A stretch of 64,000 nt of DNA from positions 168,897,033 through 168,961,032 of the forward strand of contig OZ023265.1 of NCBI GenBank assembly GCA_964006375.1, written 5' to 3'. Below the pieces are notes generated by a model that was not told the origin of the DNA, ran no database searches, and saw only the letters and a program-made list of their open reading frames with translations. Position 1 is the stretch's first letter, and each line of letters begins with the position of its first letter. Positions 14,408 to 26,285 of this stretch are shown one piece after another. The DNA is from Tillus elongatus. Taxonomy: Eukaryota; Arthropoda; Insecta; Coleoptera; Cleridae. Position numbers and translations under genes: made by a program.

Positions 14408-15943
14408 AGCAAAAAAAACACAATTTAAAACAACTCATACAAAACCCAACACAAACAAGAACTTACTTTTGGTGTATGCAATGTTTATGCACTGTATGCC
14501 AGGGAGAAACTAAATTTTACAGATATATGTGTGTCAGAAAATGAGGCAAAGGCATGGCAATGGCGAAATTAGTTTATAAGTTATATCAAGGACAGAAATA
14601 TACTGCATTAAAATGATATAACATAGTGCGGGTAAATAAAAAATGTATGACTAGTTTTTAGGTAGTTCAAAGAGGATTAGTATTGTATAAAAATTTTTTA
14701 TGATAAAAAGATTTGGAAGAAGGCCAAAAGCAGTTTTAAATTAGTTACGCTGGTGACAGAGGAAAAATAATAAACAAGGAGATTTTTATTAACTTTTTTG
14801 GAAGCAGCTGAAATTTTAGGATAAAGTTAAAAAAACAAGGAATAAAAAGTAAAACAGCGTGGGAAATGAAGTAAAGGTTCGACCAACATCAATAACAGGT
14901 TAATAGGTCAGTTTGTAGCAGCCGAAACCACGTCAGGAAGAAACCACCGGTAACAAAACAGTGAGTAATGCAAAAATAAAAACATACCTTAATTGTGTGA
15001 TACATCCATCGCTTCAAGAAAGTAGTAAAACTATTATATATTAAACGAAAATAAAGGGGGGCCATTGGTAAAACAATAATCTGGATTTACATTTATAACA
15101 CCAAGTGCTTGCAGCACCATCTTCTGACCTTAAAGATCAGTAACCGTACCAAACCATTGAAAGAAACTCGTCCATTGACTGCGCGTCGAAATAAAGCATG
15201 GTATAAACCATACGAACACCAATAGGTGTCGGTACCTCTTGGTTTATAATGCAGCGAGTTTCGTGTACATATAAGGATCTTAAAGTTAAGCAAGTAATAC
15301 TGATTAGTTCATTTTCTGGGAGTTTTTCGTTGTAAAAATAAAAATAAAAGTAAGAAAGAGCTCTAAATTCAGAAATAAAAAAATATATTATAAATAGTAA
15401 GTATTAGGCGTTTGTTAGTTGTATTAATTTAATCAATATTCAAAATCTGTGTACGTTTAACATCCTTGCTGTATTTTGCTTTACACGTTTATAAGTATTT
15501 AAAAACCAAAATCAGACAGGGCAACATCTTACAAAATTTAAAAGGAAACAAGAAGATATTTCGGATTTGTAAACAAAGAAAAGAAAAGAGTCAGAGTTTC
15601 AAAAATTTAATTGTACTTCTGAAATAGTAAGAATTTTGAAGACTTTAACCCACTAGCATAATAAGCTCCCTGAGGTGAGAGGCAGTTCATGTATGTTATT
15701 AGTCGTTTTCTGTGTGCTAAACAGGTACAAAAAAAGACATTGAGTACATCCAAGTGTAAGCTACACACACAAATACATATATTTCGTAATAAAAAAAATT
15801 ACAACACATTTCACTAAACTTTACAGGCAAATAAAACTCAAAAGCTAAGATACCTAAAATATAACAAAAAAAAACAACAACTAAATCTATATCAATTCTA
15901 TATATCAAATTAAATTTAAAAACCCTAGCTTAAACATATCTTT

Positions 15944-15947
<4 letters not shown>
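14406..15947. other. Unassigned insertion-like block between two AT arrays
   Basis: 1.5 kb bounded on both sides by (AT)n. No coding motif, inverted ends or RNA gene recognised. A GC-richer stretch at 15100-15290 has frames without known motifs. It may be another element in the same AT target. Confidence 0.35.

Positions 15948-16033
<86 letters not shown>
15948..16033. repeat. (AT)n array 7
   Basis: Pure AT directly left of an AT-carrier R block. Confidence 0.95.
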
Positions 16034-16037
<4 letters not shown>

Positions 16038-16347
16038 CCGAGCGATAACTCAAAAAATACTACACTGATTTCAATCAAACTTGGCAAAAATCTTGTTTGG
16101 GCGAAAGCCGAGGTCGAGTTCGTTAATCAGCCTTTATGCTTAAGTTTTTCCGGTGGAAAATCGGGGAAAACTTTTTGAAAACGTTGAATTTTTGTAAGTA
16201 TCAGAGTACTTAGAATGAGACTTTACCTGTAGCTAAAAATAGCACAAATAAACCTATGTTGTGAATTTTAAGTAATTTGGTACACAATATTAACAGTTTT
16301 TTCCAAATTAAACTTAAAATCCCAAAGACCTGCGTTGAGACGACTTA

Positions 16348-16540
16348 TGTCCAGTTTCACAAAGCTCGATTAAATATTTAACGGTCGGTTAGTTAATCAA
16401 GGCCTAATGCAACCAATCACAGCTTTAAAATATTTGGTTGTCATGGCAATGACTCGAATCATAGTCTGTGATTGGTTGTCCGAAGCCTTGATTAGCTAAC
16501 CGGCCGTTAAATACTTAATCAAGCTTTGTGAAACTGGGCA
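16348..16540. mobile_element. Palindromic Harbinger-type MITE with TTA target duplication
   Basis: 193 bp beginning TGTCCAGTTTCACAAAGC and ending GCTTTGTGAAACTGGGCA. Inverted repeats of about 55 bp are followed by inner inverted AACCAATCACA / TGTGATTGGTT. It is flanked by TTA at 16345-16347 and 16541-16543. The paralogous site near 38255 reads CGACTTAGTGGTT without the insert, which is a direct empty site. A three-base TTA duplication is the mark of PIF/Harbinger elements. Confidence 0.85.
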
Positions 16541-17439
16541 TTAGTGATTATAGTCCAATACCTGACAGACAAAGTTGTTAACTGTCACGCGTAGATTGAT
16601 TCATACAACAGGTATAAACCATACATAACCAAACTAAATATATAACAGGCATAAACATACTAACCGAACCAACAATGGTGAAATCTCGGCCGCAGTTATG
16701 GAAAATGACAGACGACATAAAATTAAAAATTTGGCCAGTGATTGTTTTTATTTTAGGTTAATGAGAGAATAGGTTGTTTTTCCATTAATAATTTTATTTT
16801 ATATGAAAAGCTTGAATCATTGCCGAAAACATCAAAGTTGTTTGATCATATTAGTTGTCCTAGACCATAACCTAAAATAAGGTGTGTTTAATTTATTAAT
16901 TATTTCACACAGTAACAGTACGTATGCAATGAGGACGGTGAAAAATTGTGTAACTGCCACGCGTAGATTGATTCATACAACAGGTATAAACCATACATCA
17001 ACGGTAACCAAACTAAATATATACCAGGCATAAACACATACTACCCGAACCAACAATCGTGAAATCTCGGCCGCATTTATGGAAAATCACAGACGACATG
17101 GAATTAAAAGTTGCCAATTGATTGTTATTTAACAGGGGGATCCAATTAATTATTAAAATATACTATATTTATAGCTTTATTAACGGCTACAAATACAGTT
17201 TTACCGAGGAATAGATATATTATGCTGTCGCATAATATACCAAAAATGTAAACAAAATCAGGCCAAGTCTCTATAAAGATAATTCTAAAATAGTTTCTTT
17301 TATCTTTAAACTTAAACATAAGACATCATATTATATAAGACCGAAACAGTCGTGGCATGTGTTTCAATGGTAATTCTACTAATTCTGTAATTAATTGTTA
17401 CGTATACTTTGAATATAATATCCCGGATATGAAGCCGGT

Positions 17440-17525
17440 CTAAATTATCACGCAAATAAACTGTTATTTGATGTGTGCCTCCTAAGCAGAAGGTTACGTG
17501 ATCGAATCCAGCTCGATGAATGTAT
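17440..17525 (+). repeat. Degraded tRNA-like B-box segment
   Basis: CCTCCTAAGCAGAAGGTTAC then GTGATCGAATCC is the counterpart of the fuller tRNA-like sequence at 38815-38890. Here the A-box half is lost. Confidence 0.45.
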
Positions 17526-18150
17526 GTTTTTTTATATTTTATTTTGACATTTGGAGAAACAATAGTGCACAAATTTCATACGTTTTAAACAAGATCTCAT
17601 TTTTGTTTAAAACGCCTAAATAAGTTTGTCACCTGTGAGTCTGAAATTATAATTTTGTTACTGTTGATATTGAAAAAAACGGTTTAATTAGGTTGACTAA
17701 AACAAAATCATACTGGCGATTAATAAGGAGAAACAACTGCTACGTTTATAGTTTGGCAGATACGTTACTTTTCTAAATATGGATTAAGTTTCCTTCTGGA
17801 AATCTTTTGTATAACTTTAATGAAATTTGCAATACAAGTTTCTTTTAAAGAGACCTACACTATCCACAGACAAGGCAAAATTTAATTCTTTAGCTTTATA
17901 GAAAATTGAGTTTTGAGCATTTTTCTCAAAAGGAGTTAGAATGCAAGATTTTTTTTAAAATAGAGAGATATCGATTGTAACACTTTCGAAAGAATTCTTC
18001 AAATGTGCGCGTACTAGGACCTCTAAAATCGATCTTCAAGGTCTGTATAAGTTTAAAGTATTAATTTTACTAATATGCCGTATAATAATAGTGTACAATT
18101 CTTATGAAAATTCGCTACTATAACGCACTTGCTGCGTCTCGAAATTTAAT

Positions 18151-18550
18151 TTTTGTGGTTTTGGGTGATTCTGCTTTCGGTTTCAGTTTCTTGCCGCAGT
18201 GTCCGACCCCACTCTTTTTCAATCAGTAAGGCTAATGAATATTTTGATAAAATTTTACCTAAACAAAAGAATAACGGCTACTGTGACCTACCAATGACTG
18301 ACGGTATTATTTTTATACACTGACAAATACATAACCTATATAAGCTTTTTTGTAGGAGCTTTCCCACAAAATTTGATTGGAAATAACTTCATTCTGTACT
18401 GGAACTCAGTGTAAGATAGTAGAGAGTATGATTAACAGAATTCTTCTTCTCTAAACAAGAGCTTTTATATTTATCGCAGACCAGGACATATAATCTCAGT
18501 GTTACGTCTAAGTGCAAGCAATCTGTTAAATAAGAACAATATTTACTCAC
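18151..18550. other. Intron sequence downstream of the host exon
   Basis: No repeat block recognised. It includes the strong 5' splice site GTGAGTAAAT (minus strand) at 18541-18550. Confidence 0.5.
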
Positions 18551-18697
18551 CATTCGATGCCATGTTGTATAAACTCTGGTGTTGTCCTTTCTTGCGGTAA
18601 ACACGGATCACTACGTAAGATAAGATACATATCACGAAAATCGCTGTTGTGATTCCTACGTACAGAGCGATGTCGTTCTGGGTACTGTCGAAGTTTG
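18551..18697 (-). CDS. unc-5: Internal exon of a host transmembrane receptor, probably netrin receptor UNC-5
   Basis: A 147-bp exon on the minus strand. It is preceded by a pyrimidine-rich tract and TTTCAG (acceptor) and followed by GTGAGTAAAT (donor). It enters with two bases of a split codon, codes 48 residues and leaves with one base, so both introns are phase 1. The peptide starts NFDSTQNDIALYVGI, runs through a hydrophobic helix of about 22 residues and ends with basic VYRKKG and a polar tail, which is a type I membrane segment with the cytoplasm downstream. D(I/V)ALYVGI before the helix and VYRK after it are what I know from the UNC-5 membrane segment of other animals. The neighbouring exons (thrombospondin repeats upstream at higher coordinates, ZU5 and death domain downstream) were not found here, so the surrounding introns are long. 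The exon is very likely real; the family name is less sure. Confidence 0.6.
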
Positions 18698-18989
18698 CTG
18701 AAACAAAACAAAAACATATTAGATAAAATCTTGCAGATTGAAAAATAGTAAATCAAATTCCAAACTAATGGTAAACATAGTTGACGGCTATTTTTTCTTC
18801 TGAGGAAGCTAATTTTGTTAACGAAATGATCTTCTGTAAAACTTTGCTTATAATAAAGTGAACTTTACAAAAATCTAAGTACTTAAGATAAGTATAACAT
18901 GGACAGTTGAATATACTATGGTAATTTTTCGAATGCCTCATTTTCCTTCTATACCGAGTGAGCGTTTTTTTTTATAATAAAAACTCGCC
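18698..18989. other. Intron sequence upstream of the host exon
   Basis: Contains the acceptor tract TTTTTGTTTTGTTTCAG (minus strand). Otherwise nothing recognised. Confidence 0.5.
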
Positions 18990-19585
18990 TTCCAGGAAAA
19001 AGATAGTGCTGCAAATTCAATCATTACTTCCACATAGCTGCGATAATCTACTCTCCTCAGAAAGACATTCCGTCGAAATGAATTTAGGATCCATGACTTG
19101 ACCAAAAAGAAAATATTCATGCTCCTGTATCCACAAACTTCTGAAACGTTATATTATTCGAGTTCTAAGAAAAAATGTCAATTTTCACCAATTTCCCCTC
19201 GTATATTTCCCACTCCCTGAAACCATATTACCCAAAAACAAATCGAAGCTTAAATTTGTCAGGTGTTAACTGAATACCAACTTTATATTGCTATCTCAAT
19301 TCGTTCGAAAGTTATTGCGTCTGCTAACAGGCAGACGTATAGGCCGACAGACCAACAGACAAAAAAAATCGTTCCAGCATACATTTTTTCAATATGTTTT
19401 GAGACTTTTTACGCCGTTTTACAAACAAAATTGAAATCTCTGTCACCGATATTCCACCGCCACACAATCGACCCTTGATTTAATTACAGCACAGAATAGC
19501 AGATGTTTGATGAAATTGAAAGTTTTCCTAATAAACAAACCCTAAAACGTTATATTATACGAGTTTTCTCGAAAAAGTATCAATT
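18990..19585 (+). repeat. Repeat family Y, copy 1
   Basis: Shares long blocks with 48350-48890 and 50155-50690: TGCTGCAAATT.AATCAT, ACTTCCACATAGCTG.GATA, GAAACGTTATATTATTCGAG, ACCCAAAAACAA.TCGAAGC, GACAGACAAAAA and CACCGATATT.CACC. A second GAAACGTTATATTAT-like segment at 19538-19585 runs up to the Jockey-like element. No intact frame; family unknown. Confidence 0.6.
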
Positions 19586-21173
19586 TTCAGTCTCTTCTCT
19601 TAATACCAGGAAAGCCTCTGGCCTTGACCAGATCCAAGCAATTGTTCTCAAAAAATGCGCTCCAGAACTTGCTCCTGTCCTGACTAGTCTGTTTCAGACA
19701 TCTTACAATAGAGGCATATTCCCTAGTAACTGGAAAACTGCTCGAGTACAACCCGTCCCCAAGAAAGGATCCAAAGCGCTTCCTAGCAACTACAGCCCTA
19801 TTACTCTCCTTTCAGTCGCGCCTAAAGTGATGGAAAAGTATATAAACACCGAATTACTAAAATTTCTTGAAAAACACAGTCTAATCCACGACAGGCAGTA
19901 TGGATTCCGTCCGCGCAGATCAACTGCCGACCTCCTTTCCTTTGTCACCCATTCTTGGAACAAGTCTATGGAACTACACAGTGAATCCCAGATTGTCGCT
20001 CTAGACATATCCAAAGCATTCAACCAGGTCTGGCACGGAGCGTTGCTTAATAAACTTCCGGCATATGGCCTACCACCAAAACTCTGTACCTGGACAGCAA
20101 ATTTCCTCTCCAACCGGAGCATTTCTGTTGTCGTTGATGGCCATTCCTCTAAACTGTATCCAATTAATGCAGGAGTCCCTCAAGGTTCACCTTTAGCCAC
20201 TACTTTGTTTCTTCTCCACAACGATGACCTCCTCTCTAGCATATCCAACCCAATTCACACTTACGCGGACGACAGCACCCTCCACTCAAATATACAATAT
20301 TCTAAGCCTGTCTCTTTAGCCCAATTAGATGAGGATAGCAGACTCATGGAGGGTTCTGTCTCTGTGAATCTCCAAAAAATATTGGACTGGGGAAGTAGAA
20401 ATCTTGTACAATTCAACTTCACCAAATCTCAGTCTTGCCTTCTATCACATAAGAGATACACCAGCCCTAGACCCATCACAACGAACAACCAAGTTATTCA
20501 AAGTAATGAGTCCTTTTCACCTGTTGGCATTTCTGTGGATCGAAATCTCAATTGGCACCAACATGTCACATTAATTTCAGAAGAGGCTGCCAAAAAATTA
20601 GGTTTCCTCTTCCGGGCTCGCAAATACTTTTCACCAGCTAATCTTTATACCTTATATACCTTACAAATAAGGCCAAACCTCAAATACTGCTCCCACATCT
20701 GGGGTACTGCTGCCGCTTCTACGCTCGCTATCCTGGAATCCATTCAGAAGAGAGCTATACGTCTCATCGGTGACTCTACCCTCACCCAAACGCTGCCATC
20801 CCTTGCCCATCGACGTGCCGTTGGTGACCTCTCTCTCTCTTTTACAGACATCTTCACGGGCACTGCTCTGAGGAGCTTTCTTCCATAGTTCCTCCACCTG
20901 CTGCTCCTAACATATCTACCAGGGGAACAGAGCGAAAGGACCCTTTTAGTGTCCAGGTCACCAGACATAGAACATCTTGTTATGCCAGCTCTTTTGTCCC
21001 CAGGACTTCCAAGTTGTGGAATTCCTTGCCGGCACATGTTTTTCCTTCTCCTCCGAACCTCCAAACCTTCAAGTCCAGAATGAACAAGTTGCTTCTTTCC
21101 ACCTTCTAAGCACCCACGGTACGATAGTATTTAGGCTGTAAGCCCTCGTGGTGTGTTGTTGAAATATAAAAAA
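19586..21173 (+). pseudogene. Jockey-like non-LTR retrotransposon reverse transcriptase, 5'-truncated and frameshifted
   Basis: The frame runs to a stop at 20888 and codes an RT from the fingers (KASGLDQIQAIVLKK) through the LLSVAPKVMEK and DRQYGFRPRRSTADLL regions, palm D of VALDISKAFNQVW, GVPQGSPLATTLF and the catalytic YADD at 20262. The endonuclease half is missing. After 20840 the frame breaks in a (TC)n run. The C-terminal segment (NISTRGTERKDPFSV onward) continues in another frame to TAA at 21107. The 3' end GTTGTTGAAATATAAAAAAA is a typical poly-A tail of such elements. It is dead on arrival, as most 5'-truncated copies are. Clade assignment is by eye only. Confidence 0.88.
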
Positions 21174-21793
21174 ACCGACAATGACAGGGAGTGTAGCTAA
21201 AATCCGCAAAAATTTGTGGATGGTAGAGTACATGTCGATATCGTAATGTTCCAGTGTCTCCAAAATGAAGTCTGGGAGTTTTTTTTACCGTTTTTTACAA
21301 CTCTTTTACACTTTTGGATACACAACGTACACATTTGCTTCACACTTATAAAAGAAATGGACGAACCTATAACACCTTGGTATCTATCTACAATGTCCTT
21401 TGGAGCAGCTTCATCTTCTGATGTGATATGAGTCTTGGTTCTGGGTAAAATAACGCCAAGATTGAATAAATTCATGACGTCCTTCGAAAGTCTGTCATCT
21501 AACTCACTGATTATACCCACAAGAATATAAATAATCATTCGGAAGTATTATTTGCATGATTTAGCAGCATGGTTTTGACGGAGGGTTTGTCGGGAACAGT
21601 GGCGAATTTATGACCCCCAGAGCTTGGAAGATCAGAAAGCTCTACGTGACTATAAAACGACGTTATCGTGGCTACAGCCATACAGATCGACAGACAAAAA
21701 AAATTCGTTACGTCGTTTAAGCGGAGAAAGATGGTTGGCATTTTTGTCGCCGATGCCATACTTCCACACGTATCGACGATGGGGAAGTAATAG
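21174..21793 (-). other. Unassigned sequence with a weak hAT-like frame and a family Y fragment
   Basis: A 113-codon minus frame (21197-21538) contains ELDDRLSKDVMNLFNLGVIL, which faintly recalls the C-terminal part of hAT/ZMYM1-like proteins; this is too weak to call. 21650-21790 contains GATCGACAGACAAAAAAAAT and GTCGCCGATGCCATACTTCC, which also occur in the family Y piece at 61825-62110. Confidence 0.25.
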
Positions 21794-22972
21794 TACGAGG
21801 GCGGGTCAATAACTCCGTGACTTTTGAATTTCCCGCCTCTTCACAGGAAGGCAACACTGCTCCTGTCGATAAGCATATGTCAGTTTACTCCTGTCAAATT
21901 TTAAACAAGCTGCGTCATTTAGTTTGTGTTAGATAGTCATTGAAAGAAGACAGCCTCTTGAGTTATGAAGAAAATGGAAAAAAGTGAATTTCGTGTGCTC
22001 ATCAAACATCATTTTTTGAGGAAAAGAACCCTCACTTAAACCAAGGCTAAGCTTGATAAATACTATGGGGACTCTGAACCATCAATGTGCATGGTAAAAA
22101 AGTGGTTTACTGAATTTCGTTGCGGTCGTACAAGCACAAATGACGCCAAACCTTCTGGACGCCTAGTTGAGGTCGCTACACCCGAAACAATTGAAAAAAT
22201 TCACGATATGGTCTTGGCCGATCGGAGATTAAAAGTGAGAGAGATTCTGGAAGCCGTAGACATATCACATAGCTCAGTGGTTTTCATTTTGCATGATCAC
22301 TTGGGTATGAGAAAGCTATCCGCAAGATGGGTGCCGCGCTTGCTCACAATCGACCACAAACGCAATCGTGTGACAACTTCGAAGGAGTGTTTCGCGTTGT
22401 TCAACCGCAATAGGGACGAGTTTTTGCGCCGCTTCGTAACCGTGGAGGAAACATGGATTTGCCACAACACACCAGAGACCAAGCAGCAGTCAAAACAGTG
22501 GGTTTCTCCATGCGAATCGGCGCCGAAGAAGGTCAATAAAGTCATGGCAACCGTTTGTTGGGATGCACGCGGTATAATTTACATTGATTACCTTCAGAAG
22601 GGAAGAACAATTAATGGCGAATATTATACCAACTTATTGGACCGATTCAATGACGACTTGAAGAAAAAACGACCGCATATGGCCAATATAAAGCTCAATT
22701 GCTCCCTCATCCGCCCTATTCTCCGGATTTAGCCCCAAGTCACTATTTCTTGTTTCCAAACTTAAAGAAATGGCTCGGCGGAAAGATATTTGACTCCAAT
22801 GATGAAATCATCTCACATAGAAATACCTATTTTGAGGACTTCAACAGATCTTATTTTTTGGAAGGGATAGAAAAATTGGAGAAACGCTAGACGAAGTGTA
22901 CAGGGCTCAAAGGGCAGTATGTTGAGAAATAAAATGTTTTATTTTCAAAAAACCTGTTTCATTCAAAAAGTC
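21794..22972 (+). mobile_element. mariner (DD34D) element, inactive
   Basis: The left end TACGAGGGCGGGTCAATAAC with CGTGACTTTTGAA is matched on the right by the inverse (TTCAAAAAGTCACGTA). The outer bases of the right end are diverged. Between them lies a broken mariner transposase. Confidence 0.8.
21965..22890 (+). pseudogene. mariner transposase pseudogene (SETMAR-like)
   Basis: Starts at ATG 21965 (MKKMEKSEFRVLIKHHFL). TAA stands at codon 25 (22037). It reopens and reads well to 22732 as HTH DNA-binding domain and catalytic core (WVPRLLTIDHKRNRV, VMATVCWDARGI). Then a deletion removes the HHDNA box and the last part (LPHPPYSPDLAPSHYFLF, 22699-22890) is in another frame. The three catalytic acids of the DD34D triad are all affected: the first is E in VTVEETWI instead of D, the second is deleted, and the third is H in PSHYFLF instead of D. 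It cannot be active. Confidence 0.9.
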
Positions 22973-24335
22973 ACGTATATTACAACATGAGAAATATCTT
23001 CTGGAAAATAACTGCATTTAAGCAGGCAAACTACTACTAAGAAACTTGAAATTCTTAACGGAAATAATATTATTTCCGTTTAATAGTCCCTTGACAAAAT
23101 TTTTAGCATAAAGATTAGATACATGGAGACTTCTAAATAGTATATTTACTACCGATTTAGAAATAAAGTCTATTCGAAGCGATTTATTCTCGCTTTACAA
23201 GTTTACCAGGTTCACACTTTTTTTGCATGGTAAATAATTACCGCAACACCCTCGTAAGTTAGTTGTTTAAACAAGGCCCCCTTGACCTATATTATTACAC
23301 GAAGGGATTACAAACAGGGTAGGAATGTCATCGAACAGGACAAAAACGGCCTAAACGTACAATATAATAGAGTTTTAGGTCAGCAAAACAAGGCAAAGGA
23401 TCTGGAACTGTTGAACTGCTCCTTTCAAGCACCCGCGCGCTAAAAAACAGATGTTCCTGCTTAATTAACGATTGAACCACTGGTGAATTACCAGACGGAA
23501 AGAGGAAGAATGCTCAACTTTTCATTGCTTGATTACTCTTTTAATTAAACCAAAATAAGGCGGCCTGGATGCTCGCTTTTTATCCTGGGTTTCAGAGGAA
23601 ATAAGGATGCCTGCTAATCCTTGGGTAAATAAGGGTGTACTGGATTAAATTCTGTGAAACGAAAGGAGTGAAGTTTATTTAAAAGATATATAAATAATTA
23701 GCTGAGTAAAATGTATTCTGCTTGAAGATTTGATTTGTAGAAAACTTTCTGAAAGCGCTGATGGAATGTGAAAGCGCGAAGTATTCTGTTAAGATTATCC
23801 CTACATAGAAGTTTAAATGTTTTTCTTCAAAGAGAAAAAAAGTATTAAAAATTTAAAAGCCCTGACGTCAACATCATTTAATTTCAAAGCGAAAAGTCAT
23901 TAAATAGAAAAAAGTAATTTACAATTCAAAAGTAATATTTTATTTTAAATGAAAATTTTATTTTCACGCCAATAAAGGCATTAATTATAAACCTCGAAAT
24001 GTCTAGGTGTGACATAATTACACTGACTCGAATAAAAAAGCTTATCTTCCAGACAAAATTTATTTAACCTTACGTGTTACGGCCGCCAACAGCCATCTTC
24101 AGGGAAAATCTAAAAATACATACTGCTTGTAAGAAACATTGTTTCCGGTAAACATCATTCAAAAGCTTGTTTTTTTGTCACAATAAAAGTGGGTAGAACG
24201 CACCTGCTCTCGTCTTAATTATTTTTGATAACAAGCTGATGATTTCTCGAAGGACCATTCACCTGCGCTGGGTTTGAAGGAGTTCTAGAATTATACCACT
24301 TGACTTGGTTCAAGAATATCTTTACACTACTTATA
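22973..24335. other. Unassigned intron-like sequence
   Basis: About 1.4 kb with no coding motif, microsatellite or repeat shared with the rest of the window that I could see. Probably unique intron sequence. Confidence 0.45.
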
Positions 24336-25272
24336 CAGGGTAATTCTTTACGAGGTCCTATTAGACGTTTTGGAGTGGATTCTGAAAATTTGTAGTATGA
24401 GGTTTTCCAATATACCCAATCCATCTAAAACATTTAGAGCAGCCTGCTCGCTTATTTTAAATAGAACACCCTGTATATGATTATGGATTCGGATACAGCT
24501 GATCTTGGCGATCCTTCCTATATACGCTCTTGACATACTGAGTGCTTCTCACTAGATATGGCGATTTATATTACAAAAATATATCCTTTTCAACGCCCTG
24601 TATCTTATTAATTGATGCAAATTGGAAGTTCTTTGTTATGCATGATTTTTTCATTATTGTATATTTTAACTTAGTATACACAATCTTCCGACAAATTGAT
24701 TGTTGTCTACAGGGTGATTAAAAACGCATATGCGCGGATACCTTATTTTTTTCAAATGATTCACCCGGTACCTTATAATGCGATTGGCAAGATCTTTTAC
24801 TACCCTTCGAATTTTGTGAACCATTACCTATACCCAAAGCGTACGGTTTTTGAAATATACAGCTTCGAAGTATGCAATATGGGCATGTATTATGATTGCT
24901 GTAGAGTGCCATGGAAAGTATCAAACTTGAACAGTAACCTTAAATTCACAGTTTGACAGTTATGTTTTAAGTTGAGTAATACAACTAAGTGAATTTTACT
25001 TCTCTGCACAAAAATTCAGTTTGGTCTCAAAGAAAAAGATGATGTACTCAAATTAGCATTCCATTAGTCTGCTACAAATTCAAGGAGAATGCTGACGAAT
25101 GTTAACAAGAACATGTGTATTTGCAGAACTATATGTATACATGCCTCCACCTTCCCATGAAACTAACTGAACTAAGCTACGAAACAAATTACAAATAAAA
25201 ATAAATTTCAAACAAATGAACACTGAAATATGAAAAAAATATATGTATACATATTATAATAAATGCTCAATG

Positions 25273-25292
25273 CCCCCCCCCCCCCCCCCCCC
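25273..25292. repeat. (C)20 run
   Basis: Twenty consecutive C bases, in an AT-rich setting, inside the relic element. It could also be an assembly or sequencing problem. Confidence 0.9.
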
Positions 25293-25319
25293 GCTGTTGC
25301 AAACACTTATTTACTCGCT

Positions 25320-25520
25320 GAACTCCGCCAGCGATGGCCTGCTCAAGCTGGTTTGATGGCAGCAACGAACTCGTCTGATCATATCTTCCTTAGTCGTAAC
25401 CGGATGTCCATAGTTACATTCTTTATGAATCGCAAAATGAAGTAGTCTAGGGGTGAAACGTCCGGAGAAAGTGAGGGCCAGACGTAAAAAAGTCGCAGGA
25501 TGTTATAAATACTTTAGATG
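25320..25520 (-). pseudogene. Transposase C-terminal relic
   Basis: Read on the minus strand, SPDVSPLDYF is followed by FIKNVTMD in one frame and then GHPVTTKEDMIRRVR in another. This matches the third catalytic aspartate region and tail of the IS630/mariner-type transposases at 29106 and 62761 (SPDMTPLDFFLWG). Only the end is left, with at least one frameshift. Confidence 0.6.
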
Positions 25521-25620
25521 GATTGGGCGTATTGGAAAACCTCATGCTGTAAATTTGCGGAATCCAAATCAGCTGGTTTCTCCAAAACGTCTAATAGAAA
25601 CTCGTAAAAAAATCACCCTG

Positions 25621-26285
25621 TACATGTACCTGCTAGGTACATGTTACAGGGTAACAGTTGGAAGTTTTAGATAAATTGTTTTATTTACGAATTGCACTTT
25701 TATTGTTCGTGGTTAGTGTTATCACGAAACCAATTATTTATACGCTTGGTACGTAAGAAATGAATGTTCGTTATTGAACAGACGATGTATGCTTTGAAAC
25801 TTTCGGTTGCATGAAAGCACTGTAGAAATTAGAATTTGGAATAAGACTGCACTGGACTACAGTGAACCTTTTGTAATGAACTCTTTGAAAAATGGAATTA
25901 ACTATTAGAAAGTACTGGGTGGAACGTTTTGAATGAACCGTTGAAAAAAACTGGATTGAACTAACTTAAAACTCTTGAATATACCTAAAAAAAAGTCGAA
26001 TTTTCGGTGATACGTGGACTTTTATACAGTTTCCGCCACCAGTAAATAGAGATAAAGTCACGGATATTTTGCAGATAATGCCCATTTCTTTAAATTTAGG
26101 TCTGTTAACACCAAGAAACATTTTTTATAAACAATTTACTTCATCAAGACATCTAAATTTTTTATAAGCTTCCAGGGCAGCTTTCATGTACACACAGTAC
26201 AGCATCAAGGAGGCTGTCGGAAGAAAACTACTGAGCAAAAACAACTACTCATCTGGCTAATAATGCCGGGTGTCAAATTATATCA
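25621..26285. other. Unassigned sequence
   Basis: No gene seen. 26195-26275 resembles 9560-9620 (GAAACAACTACTCTCCTGG-like core), which may be part of a repeat bordering the R1-like relic. Confidence 0.35.

Larger units (their letters stand above)
16034..18150 (+). mobile_element. Long AT-carrier variant 2, copy 1
   Basis: R block (GCGATAACTCAAAAAATACT), long body, internal L-like block at about 17930-18060 and terminal hairpin ATAACGCACTTGCTGCGTC. A paralogue lies at 37945-39425. Relative to it, this copy gained a MITE (16348-16540) and an internal duplication (16578-16712 and 16950-17084). No transposase is coded. Confidence 0.65.
24336..25620. mobile_element. Decayed long-TIR mariner/IS630-type element
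   Basis: Flanked by TA on both sides (24334-24335 and 25621-25622). The left end CAGGGTAATTCTTTACGAGG is mirrored at the right by CTCGTAAAAAAATCACCCTG. The inverted match extends over more than 100 bp, sharing TATTAGACGTTTTGGAG, ATGAGGTTTTCCAATA and CCCAATCCATCTAAA. It thus has long terminal inverted repeats like the elements at 28524 and 62244. It also carries nested CCCTGTA-type ends near 24470 and 24712. A transposase relic lies at 25320-25520. Confidence 0.75.

Noticed and set aside
18389..18756. Two overlapping minus-strand frames (18389-18604 and 18547-18756) as genes
   Set aside because: They cross the exon in wrong frames; the splice sites and membrane helix select a third frame.
21197..21538. 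hAT-type transposase fragment
   Set aside because: Resemblance is faint and limited to about 20 residues; kept only as a remark.
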